Shown here: positions 34,879 through 44,640 of the stretch, piece after piece
Numbering within the stretch: position 1 is the first letter of the stretch
How the letters are laid out: the number at the start of each line of letters is the position of its first letter
Notes under the pieces: generated by a model
What the model was told of the DNA's origin: nothing
The model's database searches: none
The model's input: only the letters and a program-made list of their open reading frames with translations
Assembly (NCBI RefSeq): GCF_006716235.1
Contig: NZ_VFOR01000003.1
Span: 55,028-119,027, forward strand
Direction: 5' to 3'
Length of the DNA: 64,000 nt
Source: Propioniferax innocua
Lineage (GTDB): Bacteria > Actinomycetota > Actinomycetes > Propionibacteriales > Propionibacteriaceae
Position numbers and translations under genes: made by a program

Positions 34879-37170
34879 ATGACCCCGTTGCGTTTCCGAG
34901 AGAGCCTCGACGTGCACTTCGTCGATACCGACAAGTTGTTCTTGTTGTCGGAGAACATGAACGTCCTGTTGGACAACCCGGTTGCGGTAGCGGTAGCACG
35001 GCAGGTGAATGGGCAACGCAACCTGTCTCAGGTGGTGGCGGCCTTGGCGCCTGAGATCTCGCCCATGACGGCCTTCGCAGTCACCAAGGGCATGTGTCAG
35101 GCGGGCTACCTCATGGAGGGAGCACCCACCGGTGACGACTTCGCCGCCTACCTGGATGGCCATGGTCTGGACTCCTCCGCAGTGCGGGGGCGTGCAGGCT
35201 CGACCACGGTGGGCATCGTTCTTCTGGATGAACGAGCAGCTGCTGCCCAGGCCGCTGAACAGTCGCGACAGGCACTGGAGGGGCTCGGGTGTGCCGTGAC
35301 AGTGGTTGCCGCCAGTGAGTGGCGACAGGTGGGGGATTCCTCCCTGCTCGTGGTCATGTGCGATGACTACTTGCAGCCCTCGCTCCGAGAGATCAACGAG
35401 TACCGAGTCGCTACCGAGTCCCCTTGGCTCCTCACACGTCCTTTGGGAAGCACCCTGTGGGTGGGCCCCACGTTCATGCCGGGTGAGACTGGATGCTGGC
35501 GCTGCCTCGACCAGCGCCTGACGGCGAATCGGCAAGTCGAACGCTATCTGGCGGAGAAGAACAGCCACGACTATGCGGCTGCATCGGTCCGGGGGTTCCT
35601 GCCGGGTAGCGAAGGCCTGATTGCAGGCTTTCTTGCACGTGAGGTGGCGAATCTCATCGGCGAAACCCAGATGCGTACCAGCGGCGTGATGTTGAGTGTT
35701 GATCCAGGGACACTCGAGGTGGAAGAGCACGCCTTGATTCACCAGCCGCAGTGCAGTGCTTGCGGCGACCCGGATCGCGCCTTGAACACTGCAGGGTTCG
35801 AGCTTGGTGAAGCCACTGCGACCGATCTCAAGGATGGTGGCTTCCGCGTGTGTAGCCCCGAGGAAACGGTGGCACGTCTCGAGCACCACATCAGCCCCTA
35901 CCTGGGTGCAGTGTCACGCCTGGAGAGCCTGGGAGTGGACACCGAGGGCGTCACGTACTCATTCGGGGCTGGACACAACTTCGCGATGATCAGTGATGAC
36001 GTGGCGCTGCTGCGCAGCAACATGCGGGGGCAAAGTGGCGGCAAGGGACGCACCGAGGCGCAGGCCAAGGCAAGTGCCATCTGTGAGGCGTTGGAACGTT
36101 ACTGCGGCGTCTGGAGTCCTCAGGTTCCTGCTGTGCGGGGTAGCTTCAATCGCCTGCGGGACGAAGCACGCGTCCTGCACCCCCACGATTCACTGCTGTT
36201 TTCGGAGACCCAGTACGACAACCGAGCAACGCTCAACAAGCTGCCAGATCATCGTTTGCACCGGATTCCCAAGCGGTTCGATGAAGATCGTGAAACGAAC
36301 TTCACCAAGGCGCGGTCGCTCACCACAGGTGAGGAGGTACTCGTGCCCGGTGGCCTCATCTGGTACGGGGAACCTGATACGAGAACCCACCACTATGTGA
36401 GCACTGACTCCAATGGTGGCGCGGCCGGCAACACTCTGGAAGAAGCCATTCTCCAAGGACTCTGTGAGGTGCTCGAACGAGACTCGGTTGCACTGTGGTG
36501 GTTCAGCCGGGTGCAGCGGCCGGCAGTCGATCTCGATTCGTTCGGTGACCCTTACATCGCACGGTTGCAGGAGTTCTATGCCGAGATGGATCGCAGCCTG
36601 TGGATGCTCGATCTGACCTCCGACATCGGTGTTCCGACGTTCGCAGCGCTGTCCCGCCGGGAGCACGACGTCGAGGACATCATGCTTGGGTTCGGATGTC
36701 ATCCCGACCCCCACGTCGCGATGTTCCGATCGATGACCGAGCTCAACCAGTTCCTGCCCTACGTGGTCCGCAGGGATGCCCAAGGCAACACCCTGTACCA
36801 GACCGACGACGACGCCACGCTGAACTGGTGCAAGACCGTCACGTTGGACACCGATCCGTGGCTGCGACCCCACGATGGCCTCAAGGCCTACACCAAGGCC
36901 GACGCTGATGCCACGCGTCCGAGCGCTCGTATCGACCTGGCCGTGGGGAACCTCGTGGAGCGACTGCAGGGGGCTGGCGTGGAGACACTCGTGGTGAACC
37001 AGACCCGCCCAGACATTGATTTGTCGGTGGTCAAGGTCATCACCCCTGGGCTGCGGCACTTCTGGCCCCGTAGCGCACCGGGCCGTCTCTACGACGCGCC
37101 TGTTGCCATGGGCTGGCTCGAGGAACCGCTGACTGAAGCGCAGCTCAACCCGCGAGGGGTGTTCTTCTGA
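34879..37170 (+). CDS. TOMM cyclodehydratase: fused ThiF-like leader-binding domain and YcaO
   Basis: This 763-residue enzyme fuses the C-protein (leader recognition, E1-ubiquitin-activating-like) and the D-protein (YcaO). The N-terminal half has two zinc cysteine pairs, CWRC (206, 209) and CSAC (292, 295). The YcaO half (about 340-760) has SFGAGHNF, the ATP-site segments RTEAQAKASAICEALERYCG and LCEVLERDSVALWW, and ends in NPRGVFF where many YcaO proteins end in PxPxP. It uses ATP to cyclise cysteine or serine side chains onto the backbone, giving azolines. It is the defining enzyme of this island. RBS AAGGAAGTTCGTCAGC. Confidence 0.95.
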   Translation: MTPLRFRESLDVHFVDTDKLFLLSENMNVLLDNPVAVAVARQVNGQRNLSQVVAALAPEISPMTAFAVTKGMCQAGYLMEGAPTGDDFAAYLDGHGLDSSAVRGRAGSTTVGIVLLDERAAAAQAAEQSRQALEGLGCAVTVVAASEWRQVGDSSLLVVMCDDYLQPSLREINEYRVATESPWLLTRPLGSTLWVGPTFMPGETGCWRCLDQRLTANRQVERYLAEKNSHDYAAASVRGFLPGSEGLIAGFLAREVANLIGETQMRTSGVMLSVDPGTLEVEEHALIHQPQCSACGDPDRALNTAGFELGEATATDLKDGGFRVCSPEETVARLEHHISPYLGAVSRLESLGVDTEGVTYSFGAGHNFAMISDDVALLRSNMRGQSGGKGRTEAQAKASAICEALERYCGVWSPQVPAVRGSFNRLRDEARVLHPHDSLLFSETQYDNRATLNKLPDHRLHRIPKRFDEDRETNFTKARSLTTGEEVLVPGGLIWYGEPDTRTHHYVSTDSNGGAAGNTLEEAILQGLCEVLERDSVALWWFSRVQRPAVDLDSFGDPYIARLQEFYAEMDRSLWMLDLTSDIGVPTFAALSRREHDVEDIMLGFGCHPDPHVAMFRSMTELNQFLPYVVRRDAQGNTLYQTDDDATLNWCKTVTLDTDPWLRPHDGLKAYTKADADATRPSARIDLAVGNLVERLQGAGVETLVVNQTRPDIDLSVVKVITPGLRHFWPRSAPGRLYDAPVAMGWLEEPLTEAQLNPRGVFF

Positions 37171-37171
37171 C

Positions 37172-38596
37172 ATGACCACCATCAACATCGAATCCCCAAC
37201 CGGCGGCTCCCATGTGGTGGGGAGCGACGCCGCGGTTCATGTGCGTCTTCGAGACGGGATGAGCGCAGAGGCAGCCGATACCCGGCTGAGGTTGACCCAC
37301 GAAGGGACGACGCGTGAGGTCACCGTCGGCATGGCCGTGGTTGCGGAGACCCTGGCGAGACTGGGAGAACCGTGTCTCAGCAAGGACCTCCTGCACTCAG
37401 TGGTGGCCAACAGCGGTGATGCGGGTTTGCAGGCCGTGGCCGTATTCCAAGTGGCTCTCCGACGACTTGAAATGGCAGGGCTGCTGGAGCATGTGGTGGT
37501 GCTCGACGGGCGTGTCGTGGCCCGCCTCGGCACCGATGGCGGTCTACCCGTGCAGTTGACGAAGGCCCCCTCCAAGGGATTGAAACTTGCACGGCTGGCA
37601 GTGCTGCGGGTCTTGGATGACGGGTGGGTCCGGGCGGAAGGAGGACGGAGTCACCTTGTGGTCCACGTACACCGAGACCACGTTCCCGCGCTCATGGATG
37701 GGTTTGCGGACGATCGTGACCAACTCGATGCATGTCTTGCCGATCTTCTGTGGTCGGCATCACTGCTCGATGAGCGGGACGCTGAGGAAGCGCCGGAGAG
37801 CCGCATGTGGTCTCCGGCGGAACTGTGGATGCACCGCCAGTTCCATGATGGGCGTGGCGTCGCGGCCTACGGCGGAACGTATCCGCTGGAAGACGTGGAA
37901 CCAGAACCGTTCGACACGTTCGATGGCGAGTTGGGGGAGGAGATACCTCTTCCCCCGGTGGATCTCCACGTTCGTGGCCTGTCGGAGATGTCCCTGGCCG
38001 AGGCCATCGAGCAGCGACGATCTGTCCGGGAGTTCAGCGCTGAACGTGCGCCGACCTTGGCCATGTTGTCAGAGCTCTTGTTCCGCACCATGCGAGCCCG
38101 TGGCGTCCGCTCAGGGGAGAAGGGACTCGACGTGGTCGATCGGCCGTACCCGTCCGGCGGGGCAATCCACGAGATCAACACCTACGTGGTGGTCACTCGC
38201 TGTGATGAGTTGGCGCCTGGGCTGTGGCGATATCAGGCAAGAAAGCATGCTCTGGCTCGTGTCGAGGCATCAGACGATGTAGTGGCGACGATTGCTGCCG
38301 ATGCGGGCAGGGTGGCCGGTGGTGAGCCAGCTCCGGTGACCGTGCTGCTCACCGCTCGCTTCTCCCGCATCATGTGGAAGTACCAGACCGTGGCGTATCC
38401 GTTGGCCTTGAAACACGTGGGTGTGGTCACACAGAACATGTATCTGGTGGCTTCGGCCATGGGGCTTGGTGTGTGCGCGCTGGGTGGGGGAAGCGGTGGT
38501 CTATTCAACGAAGCCACCAAGATCGACCCGCTCATCGAGGGTCAAGTGGGCGCTCTCGTGGTTGGAATTCCGGGAGATGAGGAACAGCGTTCATGA
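37172..38596 (+). CDS. SagB-type FMN azoline dehydrogenase
   Basis: This 474-residue protein has a C-terminal nitroreductase-fold domain (about 270-474) with QRRSVREFSAERAP for FMN binding, YPSGGAIHEI, and the Lys-Tyr pair of SagB enzymes in MWKYQTVAYPLALKH (K403, Y404). It oxidises thiazolines and oxazolines to azoles. The N-terminal 260 residues contain a winged-helix-like segment and are not catalytic. The ATG follows the cyclodehydratase stop by one base, and the stop overlaps the HlyD-like gene. Cyclodehydratase and dehydrogenase together are the minimal azole-forming set. Confidence 0.93.
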   Translation: MTTINIESPTGGSHVVGSDAAVHVRLRDGMSAEAADTRLRLTHEGTTREVTVGMAVVAETLARLGEPCLSKDLLHSVVANSGDAGLQAVAVFQVALRRLEMAGLLEHVVVLDGRVVARLGTDGGLPVQLTKAPSKGLKLARLAVLRVLDDGWVRAEGGRSHLVVHVHRDHVPALMDGFADDRDQLDACLADLLWSASLLDERDAEEAPESRMWSPAELWMHRQFHDGRGVAAYGGTYPLEDVEPEPFDTFDGELGEEIPLPPVDLHVRGLSEMSLAEAIEQRRSVREFSAERAPTLAMLSELLFRTMRARGVRSGEKGLDVVDRPYPSGGAIHEINTYVVVTRCDELAPGLWRYQARKHALARVEASDDVVATIAADAGRVAGGEPAPVTVLLTARFSRIMWKYQTVAYPLALKHVGVVTQNMYLVASAMGLGVCALGGGSGGLFNEATKIDPLIEGQVGALVVGIPGDEEQRS

Positions 38597-39360
38597 TGTA
38601 TCGGTTCAAGGCGCTTGAGAAGAAGCGCCAGTTCGATCAACTTGACACCACGATCCAGTTGGCCCGTCCTCGAGGTTGGGTTGCCGTGTTCGTGATCCTC
38701 ATCGTGACGGCACTTCTGGGCATCTGGGGTTTCTTGGGCAGTATTCCAAGAACGACGACCGCCAGTGGTCTGCTGGGCTATCCCGAAGGGATGATCTCCA
38801 TCCAAGCCGTGTCGAGTGGGCAGGTGTTGGACGTCCCAGTACGACCGGGAAGCGTCGTGGAGGAGGGCGAAGTCGTCCTGGTCATCGAGCCGGCTCAAGG
38901 CGAACCGATCGAGATTGAAAGCCCGAGTGATGGGCGCATTGTGAGCACCGAGTGCATGCCGGGAGAGATCGTCCAGCCGGGCTCGGATTGCATTTCACTC
39001 GAACGTGGTTTCCGAGAGGACGGGCACCTTGTGGCAACGCTGTTCATCGATGCCGATGTGATTCCGATGGTCGAGCCCGACCAGGTGGTCCTGATTCGAG
39101 TACCCGGCGTCAACTCCAGGCAATTCGGACTCTTGCGGGGGCGTGTTTCCACGGTGGCGGAGTTCCCCTTGGCTGGTGGAGAGCAACATGCTGCACCGCC
39201 CACAGCCGTGACAGTGGAACTTGAAGTCTCTGACGACACACCCAGCGGCTACGTATGGACCAGCCGCACGGGTCCAGATCATGAGCTTAGGTCCCAAACG
39301 CCGATCACTGCCGACATTCGGTTGGGAGAGGCATCTCCGATCAGCTTGGTGGGGTCATGA
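38593..39360 (+). CDS. NHLM-type secretion adaptor (HlyD-like)
   Basis: This 255-residue membrane-fusion-like protein has one N-terminal membrane helix (about 28-50, WVAVFVILIVTALLGIWGFL). A lipoyl/barrel-sandwich hybrid domain follows, with VSSGQVLDVPVRPGSVVEEG. It matches the HlyD-like partner encoded beside NHLM ABC exporters. It overlaps sagB by 4 bp and the first NHLM ABC gene by 4 bp. Confidence 0.88.
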   Translation: MMYRFKALEKKRQFDQLDTTIQLARPRGWVAVFVILIVTALLGIWGFLGSIPRTTTASGLLGYPEGMISIQAVSSGQVLDVPVRPGSVVEEGEVVLVIEPAQGEPIEIESPSDGRIVSTECMPGEIVQPGSDCISLERGFREDGHLVATLFIDADVIPMVEPDQVVLIRVPGVNSRQFGLLRGRVSTVAEFPLAGGEQHAAPPTAVTVELEVSDDTPSGYVWTSRTGPDHELRSQTPITADIRLGEASPISLVGS

Positions 39361-41693
39361 CGACATCCTTCGAACACGAGACGCGCAGCGCGGATGGCAC
39401 TGGCCGTCTGCAGACACGCTCTGCCAAGAAGCGCCCAAGTCTGAAGGAAGCCCTCGAGAAACGTGTTGCTCGGGGGCGTCCGGAGCGCACTCCAACGCTG
39501 ATCCAGATGGAGGCGGTGGAATGTGGTGCCGCGTCCTTGGGCATTCTGCTGCGGTACCACGGACGCCACGTGCCGCTCGAGGAGCTGCGTCGTGAGTGCG
39601 CAGTGTCCCGCGACGGCGCCAATGCAGCGAAGGTCGTCACTGCCGGCCATAGTTATGGCTTGGTGGGATCAGGAAAGACCATCGACCTTCCGGACCTCGC
39701 CGAACTGGATCATCCAGTGATCATCCACTGGGCCTTCCAGCACTTCATGGTGTTGGAAGGGTTCCAACGGCGTGGCAAGTCGATCGTGGTCCATGTCAAT
39801 GACCCGGCCATGGGACGTCGCACCATGACGCTGCGGGAATTCGACGAGGGTTTCACTGGAGTCATTCTGGATCTCGTCCCTGGGCCGGAATTTGAACCTG
39901 GTGGTGACCAGCCCCTTCTGGCGGGGGACTACTCACGTCGGTTGAATCGCAATGGGCGAGCCCTGCCTCTGGCGATGCTGGCCGCTGTCGTTCTCGTGGT
40001 GCCAGGGTTGGCAGTTCCCTTCCTTGGCAGACTCTTCCTCGACCGTGGGTTCGAAGGGTCTGCTGTGGCCCTTGCGATCTGTGTTGCTGGGTTGTCACTG
40101 AGCACCATTGCGACAATCGTGCTGACGATCACGCAGAACTACTACCTGAGGGCTGCGGAGACCAGACTGGGTCTGGCACGGTCCACACAATTGGTGCGGC
40201 ATCTCCTACGGCTACCGCTGCATTTCTTCGTGCAACGAAACCCCGCGGAGTTGGCGCGACGAGTGATGACGAGCACCATCGTCATCCACACCTTGACGCG
40301 TGACATCCTCCGCGGACTCGCGAACATCCTGCTCATCGGGGTGTACGGCATTGCGATGCTGCACCGCGATCTGTTCCTCGGAGCGTTGGCGTTGGCGGTG
40401 TCCGGGATCAATCTGGGAGTGCTGCAACTGGTCATTCGAACCCGCACCGAGGCAGCCGCTGCGCTAGAGGCCAGAGAGGCATCGCTGACGGTGACCACTC
40501 TGCAGACGCTGGCCACCATCGAGACGGTCAAGGCTTCTGGCGCCGAGGATGTGTCCTTCAACCGATGGGCCGGTTTCATGGCCCGGGTCATCACCGAGGG
40601 CCAACGGCTCGGTCAGGCCACTGCGGCACTCTCGGTGCTGCCCACGCTTCTCTCCACCATCAACGCGGCTCTGGTGGTCACGATCGGGGGACTTCGTGCA
40701 GCAGATGGAGCCCTGACGATAGGAATCCTGTTTGCCTTTCAAACCCTTCTCGGCTCCATCAACGTGCCGTTGACCCAGATCACGAATCAGGCGAGTCGGC
40801 TGCAAGAACTGGGCGTACAGGTTGCGCGACTGCGTGACGTGGAGAACTACGAGACGGACCTTCTGGAGCAGGGCGAGCCTCCCGTCGACACACCAGAAGC
40901 ATCGGAAGCAGTCGAAGACCGCGTGCGCAGTGATGACAAGCCCAGCGGTGCGATCAGACTGGAGTCGGTCGGGTTCGCCTTCCCCGGGCAGGAGGAGGAG
41001 TGGATCACCGATCTGAGTTTCACCGTGGAACCTGGCATGCGACTTGCATTGGTGGGTGCTTCGGGGAGTGGCAAGTCCACGGTCGGGCGGATCGTCGCAG
41101 GCTTGGAGTCTCCCACTTCAGGTTCGGTGCTGATCGATGGACGTCCACGGACCGAATGGAGCGCGGAAGCGTTGACGGGGGCGATCGGCTATGTCGACCA
41201 GAACGTTGTCCTGTTCGAGGGCTCGGTGCGTGACAATGTGTCGATGTGGGACCCCGACATGCCCGATGAAGTGGTGATTCAGGCCCTCGAGGACGCCGAG
41301 CTGTTCGAGGACACCGCCAAGCGAGCTGGAGCGACGAACGCCCGTGTTGTCGAAGGGGGCCGAAACCTCTCCGGCGGGCAACGGCAGCGTCTCGAGCTTG
41401 CGCGAGCTCTGGCTGCCTCGCCCAGCCTTTTGATTCTCGATGAGGCCACAAGTGCTTTGGATCCGGTCACCGAGACGCGGGTGATCGACAACATCCGCCG
41501 ACGTGGTTGTGCGGTGATGCTGATTGCACACAGGTTGTCCACCATTCGTGACGCGGACCGGATCTTGGTGCTGGAGCGTGGGCGCGTCGTCGAATCGGGA
41601 CGTCATCACGAGTTGCTGGAAGCCAGAGGCTATTACCACCGCCTCATCACAAGTGGCGCCACGAGTTCTCAGGAAGGGCAGGAGTCCGCATGA
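39357..41693 (+). CDS. NHLM-type peptidase/permease/ATP-binding exporter (C39 protease)
   Basis: This 778-residue protein cuts leaders after a glycine pair and exports the core. The N-terminal C39 peptidase has ECGAASLGILLRYHG with catalytic Cys56, a histidine near 129 in FQHFMVLEG and an aspartate near 149 in VNDPAMG. A six-helix membrane domain spans about 200-470. The ATPase has GASGSGKST, LSGGQRQRLELARAL and LILDEATSALD. It should process the GG sites of precursors 1 and 2; processing of the AG site in precursor 3 is less certain. Confidence 0.93.
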   Translation: MTTSFEHETRSADGTGRLQTRSAKKRPSLKEALEKRVARGRPERTPTLIQMEAVECGAASLGILLRYHGRHVPLEELRRECAVSRDGANAAKVVTAGHSYGLVGSGKTIDLPDLAELDHPVIIHWAFQHFMVLEGFQRRGKSIVVHVNDPAMGRRTMTLREFDEGFTGVILDLVPGPEFEPGGDQPLLAGDYSRRLNRNGRALPLAMLAAVVLVVPGLAVPFLGRLFLDRGFEGSAVALAICVAGLSLSTIATIVLTITQNYYLRAAETRLGLARSTQLVRHLLRLPLHFFVQRNPAELARRVMTSTIVIHTLTRDILRGLANILLIGVYGIAMLHRDLFLGALALAVSGINLGVLQLVIRTRTEAAAALEAREASLTVTTLQTLATIETVKASGAEDVSFNRWAGFMARVITEGQRLGQATAALSVLPTLLSTINAALVVTIGGLRAADGALTIGILFAFQTLLGSINVPLTQITNQASRLQELGVQVARLRDVENYETDLLEQGEPPVDTPEASEAVEDRVRSDDKPSGAIRLESVGFAFPGQEEEWITDLSFTVEPGMRLALVGASGSGKSTVGRIVAGLESPTSGSVLIDGRPRTEWSAEALTGAIGYVDQNVVLFEGSVRDNVSMWDPDMPDEVVIQALEDAELFEDTAKRAGATNARVVEGGRNLSGGQRQRLELARALAASPSLLILDEATSALDPVTETRVIDNIRRRGCAVMLIAHRLSTIRDADRILVLERGRVVESGRHHELLEARGYYHRLITSGATSSQEGQESA

Positions 41694-44617
41694 CGCAGGT
41701 GGTTGCCGTCCCATCTGTCTGGGACGGTTTCATCGAGGAACAGATCGTCCACGATTCGGGCTCGGCGACGATCGTCGAGCCGGGTCAGCTCTACGTCGTC
41801 GCATCGGGCAGTGTGGATGTCTTCGCTGTCACGATGAGTGACGACGGAACTCCGGTGGGTCAATGGGTGTCTGCTGGACGTCTCGGTCCTGGAGATCTGC
41901 TCATCGGTCCCGCGCCTGGGCCGATGCGCCGCTTCTTGGCACGGTTGCTTGAAGATGGCTGCCTTCTGAGGGTCGACTTCGCAGCAGTTCGCACAGCGGT
42001 GGCCCACGAGCCCACTGGAGCACTTGCGATGGCCTTGGCCAAGGGCTTCGACACGACGGTGAGCAAGGTGGGCCGTACAAGGGAAGATGAGCTACCGCCG
42101 CAGGACTTCACGGCACTGGAAGCGGGAAGAACCGTTTCGGTGATCGCGGGTTCGGTCGTCCGCCCGGTGCGCGAAGCAGTCTGGGTCCAAGTTGCGCACG
42201 GTGAACTGCAGGTGCACGGCCTGTTGTCAAACCGGTACCGCGATGGTGAATGGATCTGCATGTCGCGACGCCATTGGGCGACAGCGAAGAGCGGCACGAC
42301 CGTACGATGCTGGGACTCGGCCGAGGTTCTCGTGGAGGAGGACTTCTGGGTCCTCGCCATCACGAGTTTCACCCGACTCCTCTACGGTTACGACCGACGG
42401 GCGCGTCGCGAGGGGCGAGCAGCCGCGGCGCGTGCCGCGGCGCGACGGGACCAGAACTCCGCGCTCGTCGATGGTATTCGGCGTCGTCAGGACCGGTTGG
42501 TGGTTGAAGCCGGACGCCCGACACTCGGTAGTACAAGTGTTTCGCACCTGACCGCGGTGATGCGTGTCTTGGCTGAGATGGGCCATCGATGGGCGCCACC
42601 ATCGGCGGTCCGCCACTCTCTGGAACGGATGAAGAGTTTCGACGAGCTGGGGCGGACTGGATGGATTCGCGCACGGCGCGTGCGTCTGGAGAAGGGCTGG
42701 TGGCTGGAAGAGTTGGGCCCGCTGGTGGCCGAACGCAGTGGAGAGCCGGTCGCGCTGATCCCAGATGATCGCGGCTATCTGTTCGAATTCGGCGACGATC
42801 GCGACCCCGAGCGTGTGAACAGCACCAACCAACGGCTCGTGGACCGCCATGCGTGGATGATCTACCCCTCGCTTCCCGAGGACGCCGGAACGATCGGCGA
42901 CCTCTTGCGTTTCGCGGCACGGGGGCTCCATCCCGAGATCTTGAGGTTCTTTCTGGTCACGGTCATCGTGGTGACACTGAGCCTGGTCACACCGATTCTC
43001 AACGGTCGGATCATGGGCAGTCTGATCGAACAGACCGATCGTCCGCTCATCGTGCAGGCGGGCATCGCAATGGTTCTGGCAGCGTTGGTGGTGGCGGCCT
43101 TCTCCGCGGTGCAGAATCTCACCGTTCTCAGAGCCCAGGGACTATTGACATCGCGGAGTCAATCGGCGATCTGGGGCAAGGTACTGCGCTTGCCGCTACC
43201 GTTCTTCGCCAACATGTCGACTGGCCGCTTGGGCACCATCGTGCTCGGTGTGGCGAGAGCCTCCGAATTGTTGTCGAGCGCGTTCGTCAGTGCCATCCTC
43301 GGCCTTCTCACAGGGGCCGCCCAACTGGTGGTCATGTTGGTTTCAGTGCCAACATTCGCCGCGGTCATCGTCGGAGAACTTGCCCTGTTCGGGCTCGTCA
43401 TGGGTCTCACCATGCGTAGTGACCTGAGGCTCCAGATGCAGAGATATGTCGCCAGTCAGCGCGTTGAAGCGATGTCGTTTGAACTGTTGAGTGCCGTGCC
43501 CAAACTGCGTATCGCCGGAGCTGAGGAGCGCGCTTTGGCCCGATGGGCATTGCTGAAGGAGCGCGCTGAGGATCTCGGGCAGCGCAGTCGTGAGCTTCAG
43601 GATCGCCTGCAGATGCTGGCCGCGGCAGCGCTCCCTGTGACGATGGTCACCATCGTGGCCCTGACCCTCTACTCACAGGATCGCAGCCCCGGCCTGGTGA
43701 ACCTCATCACTTTCATCACGGCTGCGCAGTTGCTCATGGGGTCGGTCGTGCAGTTCGTGTTCAACATCCCCCTGTTCACTCAGGCCGCGCCTTTGTTGAA
43801 GGGCGTTGAGCCGATCTTGGCATCCGAGCCAGAAGCCAGCGTCGAGAAGGCTCAGCCCGGTGAGGTCTCTGGCCACATAGCCATGCGCAACGTCTCGTTC
43901 CGCTACGGGAACGACGGGCCGATGGTGCTGGACAACGTGAGCTTCGAGGTTCAGCCCGGAGAGTTCGTTGGTATCGTCGGGCCCTCCGGCAGCGGCAAAT
44001 CCTCCGTGTTGCGACTGCTGCTGGGATTCGAACGCCCAGATTCGGGCAGCGTCTTGATCGACCGAACCGACCTGTGGGAGCTGGATGTTGCAGCGGTACG
44101 CCGTCAGTGGGGGGTCGTCCTTCAGAACGGTGAGGTGATGAATGGCTCGATCGGTGAAAACATCGCTGCTTCGGGGAACTTCACGGAGAAGGAGATCTGG
44201 GACGCGGCCACGATGGCCGGACTCGCTGATGATGTTCGCGCGATGCCCATGAAGATGGAGACCCTGATCAACTCTGGTGCCACCGGGATCTCAGGTGGGC
44301 AGCGGCAGCGAATCTTGATCGCTCGGGCCCTGATCAAGCGTCCCCGCCTCGTGGTGTTCGATGAAGCGACGAGCGCTTTGGACAACCCCACCCAGAGAGT
44401 TGTGGCTGAATCCACTCGCATGCTCAACGCGAGTCGCATCGTGGTTGCGCATCGACTGTCGACCATTGCCGAGGCTGACAAGATCTTGGTGTTGGATCGC
44501 GGGAAGATCGTGCAGACGGGCACCTATCAAGAACTGCTCCAGGATCAGGATGGGCTGTTCGCGAAGCTGGCCGCCACACAAGAGGCCGAGGACCGTCTCC
44601 ACTCCGAAGGGGTGTGA
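41690..44617 (+). CDS. Second NHLM-type ABC transporter (permease/ATP-binding)
   Basis: This 975-residue protein has a long N-terminal soluble region (about 1-400) that begins like a cyclic-nucleotide-binding beta roll (PGQLYVVASGSVDVFAV). A six-helix membrane domain follows (about 420-700), then an ATPase with GPSGSGKSS, ISGGQRQRILIARAL and VVFDEATSALD. It corresponds to the second ATP-binding NHLM subunit, which lacks a C39 domain, and probably forms a heterodimer with the preceding exporter. It is the last gene of the plus-strand operon and of the island, ending 69 bp before ribF. Confidence 0.92.
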   Translation: MTQVVAVPSVWDGFIEEQIVHDSGSATIVEPGQLYVVASGSVDVFAVTMSDDGTPVGQWVSAGRLGPGDLLIGPAPGPMRRFLARLLEDGCLLRVDFAAVRTAVAHEPTGALAMALAKGFDTTVSKVGRTREDELPPQDFTALEAGRTVSVIAGSVVRPVREAVWVQVAHGELQVHGLLSNRYRDGEWICMSRRHWATAKSGTTVRCWDSAEVLVEEDFWVLAITSFTRLLYGYDRRARREGRAAAARAAARRDQNSALVDGIRRRQDRLVVEAGRPTLGSTSVSHLTAVMRVLAEMGHRWAPPSAVRHSLERMKSFDELGRTGWIRARRVRLEKGWWLEELGPLVAERSGEPVALIPDDRGYLFEFGDDRDPERVNSTNQRLVDRHAWMIYPSLPEDAGTIGDLLRFAARGLHPEILRFFLVTVIVVTLSLVTPILNGRIMGSLIEQTDRPLIVQAGIAMVLAALVVAAFSAVQNLTVLRAQGLLTSRSQSAIWGKVLRLPLPFFANMSTGRLGTIVLGVARASELLSSAFVSAILGLLTGAAQLVVMLVSVPTFAAVIVGELALFGLVMGLTMRSDLRLQMQRYVASQRVEAMSFELLSAVPKLRIAGAEERALARWALLKERAEDLGQRSRELQDRLQMLAAAALPVTMVTIVALTLYSQDRSPGLVNLITFITAAQLLMGSVVQFVFNIPLFTQAAPLLKGVEPILASEPEASVEKAQPGEVSGHIAMRNVSFRYGNDGPMVLDNVSFEVQPGEFVGIVGPSGSGKSSVLRLLLGFERPDSGSVLIDRTDLWELDVAAVRRQWGVVLQNGEVMNGSIGENIAASGNFTEKEIWDAATMAGLADDVRAMPMKMETLINSGATGISGGQRQRILIARALIKRPRLVVFDEATSALDNPTQRVVAESTRMLNASRIVVAHRLSTIAEADKILVLDRGKIVQTGTYQELLQDQDGLFAKLAATQEAEDRLHSEGV

Positions 44618-44634
44618 GACGTCATCGCTGTCGC

Positions 44635-44640
44635 TATGAT
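44635..44640 (+). promoter_or_regulatory. Possible -10 element of ribF at the right island edge
   Basis: TATGAT lies 46 nt before the ribF ATG, in the 69-bp gap after the island. The -35 match is poor. It may give ribF its own promoter now that it is separated from truB. Confidence 0.4.

Noticed and set aside
22334..44618. GTGTGAG at both ends of the island as an attachment-site repeat.
   Set aside because: It merely reflects a final valine codon followed by TGA in truB and in the last exporter gene. The flanking bases do not match.
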